Of a stretch of 64,000 nt of DNA, positions 30,117-39,618 are shown piece after piece. The translations under genes were made by a program, and so were the position numbers. The stretch's first letter is position 1. Every line of letters begins with the position of its first letter. The stretch comes from Rhizobium cauense (GTDB lineage Bacteria; Pseudomonadota; Alphaproteobacteria; Rhizobiales; Rhizobiaceae). Under the pieces are notes generated by a model. The model did no database searches. It was not told the origin of the DNA and saw nothing but the letters and a program-made list of their open reading frames with translations. Where the stretch lies: assembly GCF_019511525.1 (NCBI RefSeq), contig NZ_JAEUAT010000011.1, forward strand, positions 149,326 to 213,325, in the 5' to 3' direction.

Positions 30117-31769
30117 TCAGGCAAGACGAGCGAAGTACGCTCCCCACGCCGGAATATCGATCTTCTCACCGTAGTTATTGCTGACGAAGCCGTGGCCCGT
30201 CAACGCCTGCCAGTCACCCGCGGGCAAAACAACGGCGCTTTCGGCAGCGCTCATGTTGAAGACGCAGAGCAGCTTCTCGTTGCCATATTCGCGCACGAAG
30301 AGCAGCACGTCGTCCTGCGGCTCGATGAACTCGATCTCGCCCTTGGCGAAGGCCGGGTGCTGCTTTCGAAAGGCGAGGAAGCGACGATAGTGCTCGAGGA
30401 CTGAGTTCTCGTCGCCATGCTGAACGCTGACAGCGCGCAGAATGTGCTCGACCGGAACCGGCAGCCACGGCTTGACAGTCGAGAAGCCACCCTGGGCGAC
30501 CTGGCTATCCCAGACCATCGGCGTGCGGCAACCGTCGCGACCCTTGAATTCCGGCCAGAACTGAATGCCATAGGGATCCTGCAGGTCCTGATAGGCGAGA
30601 TCTGCTTCGGTCAGGCCAAGTTCCTCGCCCTGATAGATGCAAACGGAGCCACGGAGCGTCATCAGGAGCGAGGCATACTGCTTGGCAAACGCGTCGTGGT
30701 CGGCGACCAGCGATCCCCAGCGGCTGACATGGCGCACGACATCGTGGTTGGAGAATGCCCAGCATGCCCAGCCATCCGGCGCGGCGGCCGCGAAGTCCTC
30801 CATGACCTCCTCGACCCGTTCGGGCGAGAGCGGATCAGGTGCCAGGAACTCGAAGGCATAGCACATATGCATCTTGTCGTTGCCGGAGGTGTATTCGCCG
30901 ACGATCTCAAGACCACGCTGGCTGTCGCCGACTTCACCGACCGCCGCAATTGCCGGAAACTCCTCGAGTACCGCGCGGAATCGCTTCAGGAACTCGAGGT
31001 TTTCCGGGCGGTTCTTATCGTAGATATGTTCCTGAAAGTTATAGGGATTGACCGCCGGAGCGGTTGAGGCGTTGCGGCGTTCCGGGGCAAGAGCCGGATT
31101 GTCGCGCAGTTCCTTGTCGTGAAAGTAGAAATTGATCGTATCGAGACGGAAGCCGTCGACGCCGCGCTTCAGCCAGAAACGGACGACGTCCAGCAGCCGG
31201 TCCTGAACCTCCGGGTTATGCAGGTTCATGTCCGGCTGCGAGGTCAGGAAGTTGTGCATATAGTACTGCATGCGCGTCGGATCCCACGCCCACGCGGAAC
31301 CGCCGAAGATCGACAGCCAGTTGTTGGGCGGGGTGCCATCGGGCTTGGCATCGGCCCAGACATACCAGTCGGCCTTGGCATTGGTCTTGCTGGAACGGCT
31401 TTCCACGAACCAGGGGTGCTGGTCAGAGCTGTGCGAAATGACGAGGTCGATCATCACGCGGATGCCGAGGCGGTGCGCCTCCGATATCAGCGTGTCGAAG
31501 TCCACGAGCGTACCGAAAATGGCATCGACATTCTCGTAGTCGGAGACGTCGTAACCGAAGTCGCGCATCGGCGAGGTGAAGAAAGGCGAGATCCAGATCG
31601 CATCGGCGCCAAGGGCGGCGACATGCGGCAGGCGGGCGGTGATGCCCTTCAGGTCGCCGATGCCGTCGCCATTGGAGTCCTGGTAGGAGCGCGGGTAGAT
31701 CTGATAGATCACCGCGCCACGCCACCAGTCCTTGTCGGCCGTCAAAATGGATTGGGATGCCATGCTCAT
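30117..31769 (-). CDS. aglA: Alpha-glucosidase (GH13) AglA
   Basis: 550 residues if started at ATG 31769; a second ATG six bases further (31763) sits at better spacing from AGGA and may be the true start. GH13 regions: I DLVISHSS, II GVDGFRLDTI (nucleophile Asp), III AAVGEVGDS (acid/base Glu), IV FSNHDVVR. The opening WWRGAVIYQIYPRSYQDSNGDGIGDLKGI is typical of oligo-alpha-glucosidases. No signal peptide, so it hydrolyses imported alpha-glucosides in the cytosol. It sits between the permease genes and aglK in the operon. Confidence 0.93.
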   Translation of the reverse strand: MSMASQSILTADKDWWRGAVIYQIYPRSYQDSNGDGIGDLKGITARLPHVAALGADAIWISPFFTSPMRDFGYDVSDYENVDAIFGTLVDFDTLISEAHRLGIRVMIDLVISHSSDQHPWFVESRSSKTNAKADWYVWADAKPDGTPPNNWLSIFGGSAWAWDPTRMQYYMHNFLTSQPDMNLHNPEVQDRLLDVVRFWLKRGVDGFRLDTINFYFHDKELRDNPALAPERRNASTAPAVNPYNFQEHIYDKNRPENLEFLKRFRAVLEEFPAIAAVGEVGDSQRGLEIVGEYTSGNDKMHMCYAFEFLAPDPLSPERVEEVMEDFAAAAPDGWACWAFSNHDVVRHVSRWGSLVADHDAFAKQYASLLMTLRGSVCIYQGEELGLTEADLAYQDLQDPYGIQFWPEFKGRDGCRTPMVWDSQVAQGGFSTVKPWLPVPVEHILRAVSVQHGDENSVLEHYRRFLAFRKQHPAFAKGEIEFIEPQDDVLLFVREYGNEKLLCVFNMSAAESAVVLPAGDWQALTGHGFVSNNYGEKIDIPAWGAYFARLA

Positions 31770-31795
31770 GTTTCCTGTTGGATGCTCTTGGGTTG

Positions 31796-32959
31796 CTAAC
31801 CGCCCTTGACCGAGCCCGCGAGCAGACCACGCACCAGATAGCGCTGCAAGGCGAAGAACACGAGCAACGGTACGACAATGGTGACGAAGGCCGAGGCCGT
31901 CAGGATCTCCCAGTTGCCGCCTCGCGATCCGAGCAGCGCGTTCAGGGCGCCTGTCAGCACGAGATGATCCCTGTCGGTGCCGAGGAAGACCATGGCCACA
32001 AGCAGGTCGTTCCACACCCACAGGAACTGGAAGATCGCGAAGGACGCGAGCGCGGGGAAGGACAAGGGCAGTACGATACGGGTAAAGATTTCGAAGTCGC
32101 TGGCACCGTCGACGCGAGCGGATTCGATGATTTCCCTCGGAAGGCCGGCGATATAGGCGCGCAGCAGATAAATGGCGAGCGGCATGCCGAAGGCCGTGTG
32201 GGCGAGCCAGATACCGGGATAGGTTTTCGACGGAGCGTCGAGAAGCATCCCGACCTGGTTATACAGGCGCAGAAGCGGGATCAGCGACATCTGCAGCGGC
32301 ACGACGATCAGGCCGACGACGAGTGCGATCAATAGAGCACGGCCGGGGAACTCCATCCAGCTTAGCGCATAGGCGGCGAACGCGGCGATCAGGATCGGGA
32401 TGATCGTCGCGGGGATCGTGACGGTCAGCGAGTTGATGAACGACTGCCCGATCCCCTCACTGGTTAGAACGTTCCGATAGTTCTGCAACGTGAATTCGGC
32501 TGGAGTGGCGACCGAAATGTAGACGCGCCGGCCGCCGTCATCCGGACCAAAGGCGGCAGGCTTGGTGTAGCGATAGCTGCCGTCACTGTTGACGGTGAGC
32601 GAGAGGCCGTCACCCAGGTCGGCCGTATCGCCCGCCTGGTAGGCGGCCGGCTGCTGGACACGCGTGCCGAACGCCCTGATCGAGCGACCCTGCTGTCCCT
32701 CCAGAACATTACCTGCAATGACGTAAACCGCGCCGTCCTGTGTCTGTTGGTCCGCCTGCCCAAGGCGAGCCGCCGCCGTTCGTGAGGACCCAGCGAAGGC
32801 CGTCCACCAGCCGGAAGAAACAAGCTGGTCCTTGTCGCGCAGCGCGCTGACGAAGATGCCGAGCGTTGGTATCAACCAAATGATGACGATCAACAGAACA
32901 GCGAAGTGAACGAAGAGGCGTGCGGGACCAATCTTGAAGAAATCTCGGGTCAACGTCAT
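31796..32959 (-). CDS. aglG: Alpha-glucoside ABC transporter permease AglG
   Basis: 387 residues, about 100 more than an ordinary MalG-type permease. TM1 at about 15-38. Residues 57-152 form a hydrophilic insert in the first periplasmic loop (includes YVIAGNVLEGQQGRS and SLTVNSDGSYRY), after which the canonical permease resumes at FTLQNYRNVL. EAA loop EIIESARVDGASDFEIFTRIVLP. It pairs with AglF in the membrane. Its start is 1 bp from the aglF stop. Confidence 0.92.
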   Translation of the reverse strand: MTLTRDFFKIGPARLFVHFAVLLIVIIWLIPTLGIFVSALRDKDQLVSSGWWTAFAGSSRTAAARLGQADQQTQDGAVYVIAGNVLEGQQGRSIRAFGTRVQQPAAYQAGDTADLGDGLSLTVNSDGSYRYTKPAAFGPDDGGRRVYISVATPAEFTLQNYRNVLTSEGIGQSFINSLTVTIPATIIPILIAAFAAYALSWMEFPGRALLIALVVGLIVVPLQMSLIPLLRLYNQVGMLLDAPSKTYPGIWLAHTAFGMPLAIYLLRAYIAGLPREIIESARVDGASDFEIFTRIVLPLSFPALASFAIFQFLWVWNDLLVAMVFLGTDRDHLVLTGALNALLGSRGGNWEILTASAFVTIVVPLLVFFALQRYLVRGLLAGSVKGG

Positions 32960-32960
32960 C

Positions 32961-33974
32961 TCAGTGGCCTCCGAGTTCGCGATTTGCGCGGCGGACGTTC
33001 CAGACCATGATCGGCGTCACGGCCAGCATGATGATCAGCGCGATGACAGCACTTCGGCCGGAGTCACCACCGCCTCGGAACAGCCAGTTGAACATCAGGT
33101 TGGCGAGCACCATCGTGTTCCACTGCCCGTTGGTCATGGTGAGCACGATGTCGAAAACCTTGAGGACGAGAATGGTAATCGTGGTCCAGACGACGGCGAT
33201 CGTGCCCCAGACCTGCGGCACCATGATGCGCCAGAAGATCTGCCAGCCATTGGCACCGTCGATGACGGCAGCCTCGATCGTTTCCTCGGGGATGCCACGC
33301 AGCGCCGCCGACAAGATAACCATCGCAAAGCCCGTCTGGATCCAGATGAGGATGACCATCAGGAAGAAGTTGTTCCAGAAGGGCACCGAGATCCAGACCT
33401 GCGGCGTGCCGCCGAACAACTGGACGATGGCATTCAGGAGGCCGATCTGAGTGTCGGTGCCGCCACGGTATTCGTAGATGAACTTCCAGATGACCGAGGC
33501 GCCGACGAAAGAGATCGCCATCGGCATGAAGACAATGCTCTTGGCGATGTTCCCCCACCAGATGCGGTCGGTCATCACGGCGACGACAAGCCCAAAGAAG
33601 GTGCAAGCGGCTGGCACCACAGCCAGCCAGAGGATGTTGTTGAAGATCGACTGGCGGAATTCGCGATCGGTGAAAGCCCACTGATAGTTCGCAAAGCCGA
33701 CAAACTGCTCACCTGAGCGATCATAAAAGGACAGGATCAGCGTCGCGATGACAGGGTAGACGAGGTAGACAACAAGCAGAAAAAGCGCGGGCCCGATGAA
33801 CAACCAAGGGCGGATCATCGCCCGGCGGTTCAGGTTGCGCGCGGCGTGGTGGATGTCACCATCCTTCACCGGCAATGACCAATCGAGAATCTTGTTCGAG
33901 AAATAGAAATAGGCCGAGCAGGCAAAAACCGCGACGACCACAACTCCCAACGCCGAAACTATCTGCGACAGCAT
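32961..33974 (-). CDS. aglF: Alpha-glucoside ABC transporter permease AglF
   Basis: 337 residues, MalF-type. An N-terminal hydrophobic helix (SALGVVVVAVFACSAYFYF) precedes the standard set starting at PWLFIGPALFLLVVYLVYPV, with the EAA loop EETIEAAVIDGANGWQIFWRIMVPQ. Works with AglG. It is separated from aglE by 155 bp holding two hairpins without T runs. Confidence 0.92.
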   Translation of the reverse strand: MLSQIVSALGVVVVAVFACSAYFYFSNKILDWSLPVKDGDIHHAARNLNRRAMIRPWLFIGPALFLLVVYLVYPVIATLILSFYDRSGEQFVGFANYQWAFTDREFRQSIFNNILWLAVVPAACTFFGLVVAVMTDRIWWGNIAKSIVFMPMAISFVGASVIWKFIYEYRGGTDTQIGLLNAIVQLFGGTPQVWISVPFWNNFFLMVILIWIQTGFAMVILSAALRGIPEETIEAAVIDGANGWQIFWRIMVPQVWGTIAVVWTTITILVLKVFDIVLTMTNGQWNTMVLANLMFNWLFRGGGDSGRSAVIALIIMLAVTPIMVWNVRRANRELGGH

Positions 33975-34053
33975 TCGTCCCTCCCTCTGCTACCCTGCCT
34001 ATCCTGTAGGGTTTGCGCACCAATCGTCCGTCGCTCTCAGCGACAGTCGACAA

Positions 34054-34116
34054 TGGCCGGACACTCCCAGTATCCGGCCACGCATTTCAGCCATGCCGCC
34101 GTAACCGACGGCATGG
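34054..34116 (-). promoter_or_regulatory. Two intercistronic hairpins between aglE and aglF
   Basis: Hairpin A: CCATGCCG (34091-34098) / CGGCATGG (34109-34116). Hairpin B: TGGCCGGA (34054-34061) / TCCGGCCA (34073-34080). Neither is followed by a T run, so they look like mRNA 3'-end protection of the binding-protein message rather than terminators, a common device in sugar ABC operons. Confidence 0.6.
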
Positions 34117-34129
34117 AACTCAGGCGATG

Positions 34130-35491
34130 TTACTTGATCGCATCCCAGGCACTCTGGATTTCCTTGCCGGTGTCTTCCGCAGACTTGCCACCAACGAAAT
34201 CGACCATGCCTGTCCAGAACGCACCCGCACCGATCTTGCCCGGCATCAGGTCGGAACCATCGAAGCGGAAGGTCGTCGCGGTCGTGAGGATCTCACCTTC
34301 CCGCTTCATCTGGTCGTTGGCGTAGGCTGCCGTGTTGACGCCCTTGTACGGCGTCAGGAAGCTGGACTGCGCCATCCAGACTTCGTGTGCGATCGGCGTC
34401 TTCAGGAATTCAACGAACGCCCGGGCGGCCTTGGAGTCCTTCGTGACGGTTACGAGCGTACCAGCGCCCAGAACCGGCTTGCCGAGGTCGGCATGTGCCG
34501 CATAGGTCGGCATGTAGAAGAAGTCGGCATCCTGACCGAGCTTCGTGCCTTCTGGGAAGAAGGACGGAATGAACGAAGCCTGATGATGCAGATAGCACTT
34601 GGGCGGCACGCCGAAGAGCCCCTTCGGGCTGTCGCGGAAGTCGGTCGCGGCAACGGCTGCCACACCACCACTGACATACTTCTCGTTCTTGGCGAAGGAG
34701 CCGAACTCCTCGATGGCAGCAACCACGGCCGGATCAGTGAACTTCACTTCGTTGGTGGTCCACTTGTCGTAAACATCAGGCTTTTGCTGGCGAAGCATGA
34801 TGTCTTCGATCCAGTCCGTTGCCGGCCAGCCGGTCGCACCACCGGAACCGAGGCCGATGCACCACGGCACGCCGCCGTCCTTGACGATCTGGTCCGTCAG
34901 GGCATGCAGCTCTTCCATGGTCGTCGGGACCTTGTAGCCTGCTTCCTTGAAATTCTCAGGCACGTACCAGACGAGCGACTTCACGTCGGCCTTGTATGGG
35001 AAGGCGTAGAAGGCTTCCTTGCCGTCCTTGCCCTTGTAGGTACCATAGCCAACCCAGCTGTCGCCGGCGCCGTAGTTTTCCTTCACCCAAGCAGACGTCT
35101 CATCGCCGAGCGGCGTCAGGAAGCCCTTGCCAGCGAGATCGGCGAGAAGGCCCGGCTGCGGCAGGATCGCGATGTTTGGCGGCGAGCCAGCCTGCGTATC
35201 GATGACGATCTGCTGCTCGTAGTTTTCCGAAGACGAGTACTTGGCGTCCACGCCGGTCGCTTCGGTGAAGTAGGCCAGAATGCTGCGGAAGAAGGCTTCA
35301 TCTTCGCCGCGCCACGGCCCGAAGATCGTCATCTGCTCGCCCTTCAGATCGGCATGAGCAGCCTTGAAATCGTCGTAGCTCTTCCAGTTGAACTTCGAAT
35401 CCTGCCCGGGGGCAAACTTCAGATCAGCAGCAGACGCAGCACCAGCTAGAAGCGCCGCCACAGCGACACCCATCAAAAACGTCTTTTTCAT
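34130..35491 (-). CDS. aglE: Alpha-glucoside periplasmic binding protein AglE
   Basis: 453 residues. Sec signal peptide MKKTFLMGVAVAALLAGAASA with cleavage near residue 21, then an SBP_bac extracellular solute-binding fold (QMTIFGPWRGEDEAFFRSILAYFTEATGVDAKY). It delivers alpha-glucosides to AglFGK. First gene of the operon, ATG 35491, with an AAAGCGCTTT operator about 50-60 bp upstream. AGGTTG-like ribosome site (GGGAGGTTGATCAC) precedes the start. Confidence 0.93.
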   Translation of the reverse strand: MKKTFLMGVAVAALLAGAASAADLKFAPGQDSKFNWKSYDDFKAAHADLKGEQMTIFGPWRGEDEAFFRSILAYFTEATGVDAKYSSSENYEQQIVIDTQAGSPPNIAILPQPGLLADLAGKGFLTPLGDETSAWVKENYGAGDSWVGYGTYKGKDGKEAFYAFPYKADVKSLVWYVPENFKEAGYKVPTTMEELHALTDQIVKDGGVPWCIGLGSGGATGWPATDWIEDIMLRQQKPDVYDKWTTNEVKFTDPAVVAAIEEFGSFAKNEKYVSGGVAAVAATDFRDSPKGLFGVPPKCYLHHQASFIPSFFPEGTKLGQDADFFYMPTYAAHADLGKPVLGAGTLVTVTKDSKAARAFVEFLKTPIAHEVWMAQSSFLTPYKGVNTAAYANDQMKREGEILTTATTFRFDGSDLMPGKIGAGAFWTGMVDFVGGKSAEDTGKEIQSAWDAIK

Positions 35492-35540
35492 GTGATCAAC
35501 CTCCCATCACAATCCCAACCGCGCCTTTGGCTCAATGTTC

Positions 35541-35552
35541 CAAAGCGCTTTG
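35541..35552. promoter_or_regulatory. AglR operator proximal to aglE
   Basis: Perfect 12-bp palindrome CAAAGCGCTTTG, a typical LacI/GalR-family half-site pair with central CG, lying 50-61 bp upstream of aglE and so likely overlapping its promoter. Confidence 0.75.
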
Positions 35553-35705
35553 ACAAAAGCACTCATTTCACTTTCGACGGAAAAGAGTCAAGCCATTTTG
35601 CTAAAAGCACAGAGAATGCGACCGTTTATCCCGCATCGTCAGCGCCATACCTTGGGAATATGGAGCGATTTTTCTTGTTTCAAGCGGCGCAACTGCTACA
35701 TAATT

Positions 35706-35717
35706 GAAAGCGCTTTG
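35706..35717. promoter_or_regulatory. AglR operator proximal to aglR
   Basis: GAAAGCGCTTTG, sharing the palindromic core AAAGCGCTTT with the aglE-side site, 49-60 bp upstream of the aglR GTG. The two sites are about 165 bp apart, allowing autoregulation and possibly a repression loop. Confidence 0.75.
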
Positions 35718-35765
35718 GATGCCATTGGGAGCTGACATCCAGTGCGAGCGGAGGAAGCATAACAC

Positions 35766-36812
35766 GTGAATCTCAAACAGCTATCGGAATTGCTTGGCCT
35801 GTCGCAGACGACGGTAAGCCGTGCATTGAACGGCTATCCCGAGGTCAATGAAGCGACGCGCGAGCGCGTGCTGCAGGCGGTAAAAGAAACCGGCTACCGC
35901 CCGAACAAGGCGGCGCAACGGCTCGCGACCGGCAAGGCAGGCTCGATCGGGCTGGTGATGCCGACCGCCCCCGACCATTATTCCGACGTGCATTTCGGCG
36001 AGTTCCTGACCGGTCTCGGCGAAGAGGCTGTCCGCCACGATTTTCATTTCGTGATCATGCCTGCGGATCCGAACGACGAGGTCGGGGCGCTCAGGCGCCT
36101 GGCGATCAGCGGCAATGTCGATGCGCTCTTTGTCGCCTATATGCGTGGCCACGATCCGCGGCTGCCAATGCTGAAGTCGCTCTCCATGCCGTTCCTCGTG
36201 CATGGCCGCTCCTTCGGCTCCGAGCCCGACTATCCCTATCTCGACATCGACAACGAGGCCGCCTTCTATGATGCCGCCCGGCTGCTGCTTCAGCTAGGCC
36301 ACACCCGCTTTGCCCTCCTGAACGGACCCGAACATCTCGACTTCGCAATCCGGCGGAAAAACGGCCTTGTCGCTGCTCTTAGCGAGCGTGGACTGACGGT
36401 TGCCGAAGACTGCATGAGTCACACGTCGATGACGGACGAACTCGGCCAATCCGCAATGGAGCGATTTCTACAGATGCCTGAGAGACCGACAGCAATCCTC
36501 TGTTCAAGTACCGTGCTGGCGCTCGGCGCGATTCGCGCCGTCAACCAGGCCGGACTGAGGCTTGGAGAGGACGTTTCCCTGATCGCGCATGACGACGTTC
36601 TGCCGCATCTGAAGCCCGAGAACTTCTCCGTACCGCTGACGACGACGCGCTCGTCGCTGCGCGCCGCGGGTGTACGCATCGCCCAACGGCTGATCGGGAC
36701 GGTGAAGCAGGACGGGCCATTTCCGGAGCAGGAACTCTGGAAAACCGAACTGATCGTCCGCGCCTCGACAGGCCCGGCTCCAAGGCAGGATCAGAATTTG
36801 GGCGGCGTCTGA
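35766..36812 (+). CDS. aglR: LacI-family repressor of alpha-glucoside utilisation AglR
   Basis: 348 residues starting at GTG 35766, behind a strong GGAGGAAG ribosome site. N-terminal LacI helix-turn-helix and hinge (LKQLSELLGLSQTTVSRALNGYPEVN... to about residue 58), then a periplasmic-binding-protein-like effector domain. Divergent from aglE, with one AAAGCGCTTT site in front of each gene. Its 3' end overlaps the convergent folD by 22 bp. Confidence 0.9.
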   Translation: MNLKQLSELLGLSQTTVSRALNGYPEVNEATRERVLQAVKETGYRPNKAAQRLATGKAGSIGLVMPTAPDHYSDVHFGEFLTGLGEEAVRHDFHFVIMPADPNDEVGALRRLAISGNVDALFVAYMRGHDPRLPMLKSLSMPFLVHGRSFGSEPDYPYLDIDNEAAFYDAARLLLQLGHTRFALLNGPEHLDFAIRRKNGLVAALSERGLTVAEDCMSHTSMTDELGQSAMERFLQMPERPTAILCSSTVLALGAIRAVNQAGLRLGEDVSLIAHDDVLPHLKPENFSVPLTTTRSSLRAAGVRIAQRLIGTVKQDGPFPEQELWKTELIVRASTGPAPRQDQNLGGV

Positions 36813-37690
36813 CCAGCAGCACGATGGGCTGCGATAACGGTGTTGGCCATCAGCATCGCAATGGTCATAGGACCGACCCCACCCGGAACCGGCGTGATGA
36901 CATCGGCGACCTTTGAAGCCTCGTCAAAGGCAACGTCGCCTACGAGGCGCGTCTTGCCTTCGCCCTTTTCGGGGGCCGGAACGCGATTGATGCCGACGTC
37001 GATCACTGTAGCGCCGGGCTTTACCCAGTCGCTCTTGACCATCTCCGGGCGCCCCACGGCAGCGACCAGAATATCCGCGCTGCGGCAGACGGCCGGCAAA
37101 TCCTTGGTGCGCGAGTGAGCGATGGTGACGGTCGCGTTGGCATTCAGCAGGAGCTGCGCCATCGGCTTGCCGAACAGGTTCGAGCGGCCGATAACCACGG
37201 CACTCAGGCCTGAAAGATCTTCGCCATGCGTGCGACGCACGAAGACCATGGCACCAGCCGGAGTGCAGGACACGAGGCCCGTTTCGAGATCGCCGGTCGC
37301 GAGCTTACCGGCATTGACGACGTGCAGACCGTCGACATCCTTTTCCGGCAGGATCGACTGTATGATCGCTTCAGATTTCAGATGCTTCGGAAGCGGCAAC
37401 TGGACAAGGATGCCGTGGATCGACGGATCATTGTTCAGAGAAGCGACAAGCGCGGCCAACTCCCCTTGCGTGGTTTCGGCCGGCAGGGTGTGCTGAACAG
37501 ACTTGAAGCCGCACTCCTTCGCCATCTTGCTCTTGGAATTCACGTAGGCATGGCTGGCCGGATCGTCGCCGACGATGACGACGGCAAGGCCTGTCTTGAC
37601 GCCACTCTGCTTGTCCAGCGCCGATGTCGCTGCCTTCACCGTTTCGATTACGGACGCTGCAACCTGTTTGCCGTCGATCACTGTCGTCAA
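36791..37690 (-). CDS. folD: Methylenetetrahydrofolate dehydrogenase/cyclohydrolase FolD
   Basis: 299 residues starting at TTG 37690; a GGAG ribosome site lies 6 bp upstream, whereas the longer ATG frame (37756) adds an atypical N terminus. Motifs: SHAYVNSKSKMAKECG (catalytic Lys), VQLPLPKHL, IGRSNLFGKPMAQLL and PVPGGVGPMT. A bifunctional cytosolic enzyme interconverting methylene-, methenyl- and formyl-tetrahydrofolate with NADP. Convergent and overlapping with aglR by 22 bp. Confidence 0.94.
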   Translation of the reverse strand: MTTVIDGKQVAASVIETVKAATSALDKQSGVKTGLAVVIVGDDPASHAYVNSKSKMAKECGFKSVQHTLPAETTQGELAALVASLNNDPSIHGILVQLPLPKHLKSEAIIQSILPEKDVDGLHVVNAGKLATGDLETGLVSCTPAGAMVFVRRTHGEDLSGLSAVVIGRSNLFGKPMAQLLLNANATVTIAHSRTKDLPAVCRSADILVAAVGRPEMVKSDWVKPGATVIDVGINRVPAPEKGEGKTRLVGDVAFDEASKVADVITPVPGGVGPMTIAMLMANTVIAAHRAAGQTPPKF

Positions 37691-37808
37691 GACTGTCTCC
37701 TGCCCTTGCTTTCGCTTATCGTAGCGCATGGCGCTCAGCGCGAGTTGCCTGTCCACGCCCTATCCTGCCTAAAACGGCAAATGCAAGAACAATCGTGTCG
37801 TGGCAAGG

Positions 37809-39500
37809 TCAGGATGTAGCCGGTCGGGTGCGCAGCCTGTGGCGCATGGCGGCAAGCTCGGCGCGGATGATATCCACCTCTTCAGGTGCATTGACCCGAT
37901 CCTCCGCCTGTCGTGAAGCGGCGGCCTGCACAGGCGCGGAAGCAAGGAGCGACGGCTCCTTCCTTGCGGACGCGGCCAAGGTGGCCCGCGCTCGGACGGA
38001 GATGGCGGCGAGGCCAAATGCAAGTCCGGCAAGAGCACCAAGCAGCGGAGCAAGCCAGGCTTGACCTGCCGGCAGCACGGCGACGTTCAGAGCCTTTTCC
38101 AGCCGTACTGTCCCCGCGCCGGGCGGGACGGCTCCTGTGGTGATCGCATCCTCCAGGCGCGAGCGCGCGGCGCTCGCCTTGTCGCGCAGCTCGGTGAGCT
38201 TCGCCAAATCGACACCCGTGTCTTTGCTCCGAGCAATAAGCGCGTTGCGATGGCTGTTAAGCTGGCGCTTCTCTGCCGTGACGGCCTTCACATCGTCATT
38301 TGCTTCCCGAAGCATACGATCAAGATCCTCGGCGATCGCGTTGCGCAACCCGTCGACCTCCGCCTGCTGTGCCTGCAGTCGGGGATGGCGGGGGCCGAGG
38401 TTGGCCGACAATTGTGAAAGCGACAGTTGCGCCGCCACATATCGGTCGCGGTGATCGAGAAGTGCAGGCGACATGAGGTCCGCGGCTGCGGTACCGGAGA
38501 GGATATCGCTCACCGCAGTAGGCTTCAGCCGCGCGGCCTTGTCCTGGGCACCGACGATCCGCTGTTCCGCTGCGGTCAACTCGGCATCAACGCCTGCAAT
38601 CTGCTGCTGCAGGTCGGTCGCGACCTTCACATTGCCTTCACCGCTTTTCTGGGTGAAGGAGGCGAGCTCGAGGCGGGCCGCATCGTCCGCGTTCTTCAGT
38701 AAACCGCCGTCGGCAGCGGCAATCTTGCTTCCGGAACCGGCCACCACCGATGCAAGGTAACCGGCAATCCGCGTGGATTTTTCAGCACTGCCTGTCGTCA
38801 CGGCCAAGCTGATCGTGCCTGCGCGAGGATCGGTCGCGGTATGGATCGCAGACGCGAGTGATGCCTCAGCGCGCGAAACAGGGTCGGCTGCCGAGCCATC
38901 TGTCGACAACAGATCGACCGCCACCTTGAATGCGTCGGACGATGCGCCTGAAAACTCCGGGTCGTGATCGAGCTTCAACGCAGCGACCGCGGCCGCAATC
39001 GTGTGGGAGGATGAAAGCGTCTTTTCGGCCGCCTTGGCGACGGCAGCATTGTCTCCACCGGCGCCGTGTATGGCGAGCGTGCCTTCAGCACTATAGAGCG
39101 CCGGTTCGACGGGGATAAGCGTGCCACTCGCAGCACCCAGCGCGCACATCAACCCGGCAACGGCGAGGTGTTTAACGCGTCCCTTCTTGGCAACCGCCTG
39201 CGTGGGGAGCGCGACCTCGGGCGAGGCTGCGGGAAGCGGATCGAGGGGTGTGGCCTCGACATCGTTTGCGGCTTCAAGCCGCTTGCCCAGTATCGTTTCG
39301 ATGCGACTGACAAGCGGAGGCGCTACGACGGCATCACAGTTGGCCTGCTCTTGCTTCAGCGCACGCTCGATCACGCCCAGCAATCTCGCCTCTGCGGCCG
39401 GCATCGCCGACGCATCGAACGATGACGGCATGGGGCCGCCCGCTGGCGCCGCAGGCGAGCGGAAGGCTTGGTTTCTCGGATTGCGGTCGCGCATCGCCAC
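37809..39500 (-). CDS. Wzz/ExoP-like polysaccharide chain-length protein lacking a kinase domain
   Basis: 563 residues (GTG 39500, or ATG 39494). A cytoplasmic ~105-residue N terminus precedes TM1 at about 109-130, then a long periplasmic region including coiled-coil stretches (LQAQQAEVDGLRNAIAEDLDRML), TM2 near 478-500 (AWLAPLLGALAGLAFGLAAISV) and a ~60-residue basic tail. The layout is that of Wzz/ExoP proteins, but there is no Walker-type BY-kinase domain. Probably assists polymerisation or export of a surface polysaccharide. Follows the WecG-type glycosyltransferase gene by 118 bp, and the two may work together. Confidence 0.7.
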   Translation of the reverse strand: MAMRDRNPRNQAFRSPAAPAGGPMPSSFDASAMPAAEARLLGVIERALKQEQANCDAVVAPPLVSRIETILGKRLEAANDVEATPLDPLPAASPEVALPTQAVAKKGRVKHLAVAGLMCALGAASGTLIPVEPALYSAEGTLAIHGAGGDNAAVAKAAEKTLSSSHTIAAAVAALKLDHDPEFSGASSDAFKVAVDLLSTDGSAADPVSRAEASLASAIHTATDPRAGTISLAVTTGSAEKSTRIAGYLASVVAGSGSKIAAADGGLLKNADDAARLELASFTQKSGEGNVKVATDLQQQIAGVDAELTAAEQRIVGAQDKAARLKPTAVSDILSGTAAADLMSPALLDHRDRYVAAQLSLSQLSANLGPRHPRLQAQQAEVDGLRNAIAEDLDRMLREANDDVKAVTAEKRQLNSHRNALIARSKDTGVDLAKLTELRDKASAARSRLEDAITTGAVPPGAGTVRLEKALNVAVLPAGQAWLAPLLGALAGLAFGLAAISVRARATLAASARKEPSLLASAPVQAAASRQAEDRVNAPEEVDIIRAELAAMRHRLRTRPATS

Positions 39501-39618
39501 ATCTCACGCGTATGAACGGTCGAGCCCAGCCGCGGGGTGCGGATGGTTAACCAACCTTAAATCGTCATGGCAAAGAAATAGTTAACTGGCGTCAACCTAT
39601 CGGCGCGACAAGCGACCC

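Noticed and set aside
34013..35449. 478-codon plus-strand frame over aglE
   Set aside because: AglE on the minus strand has a signal peptide and binding-protein fold; the plus frame lacks family features.
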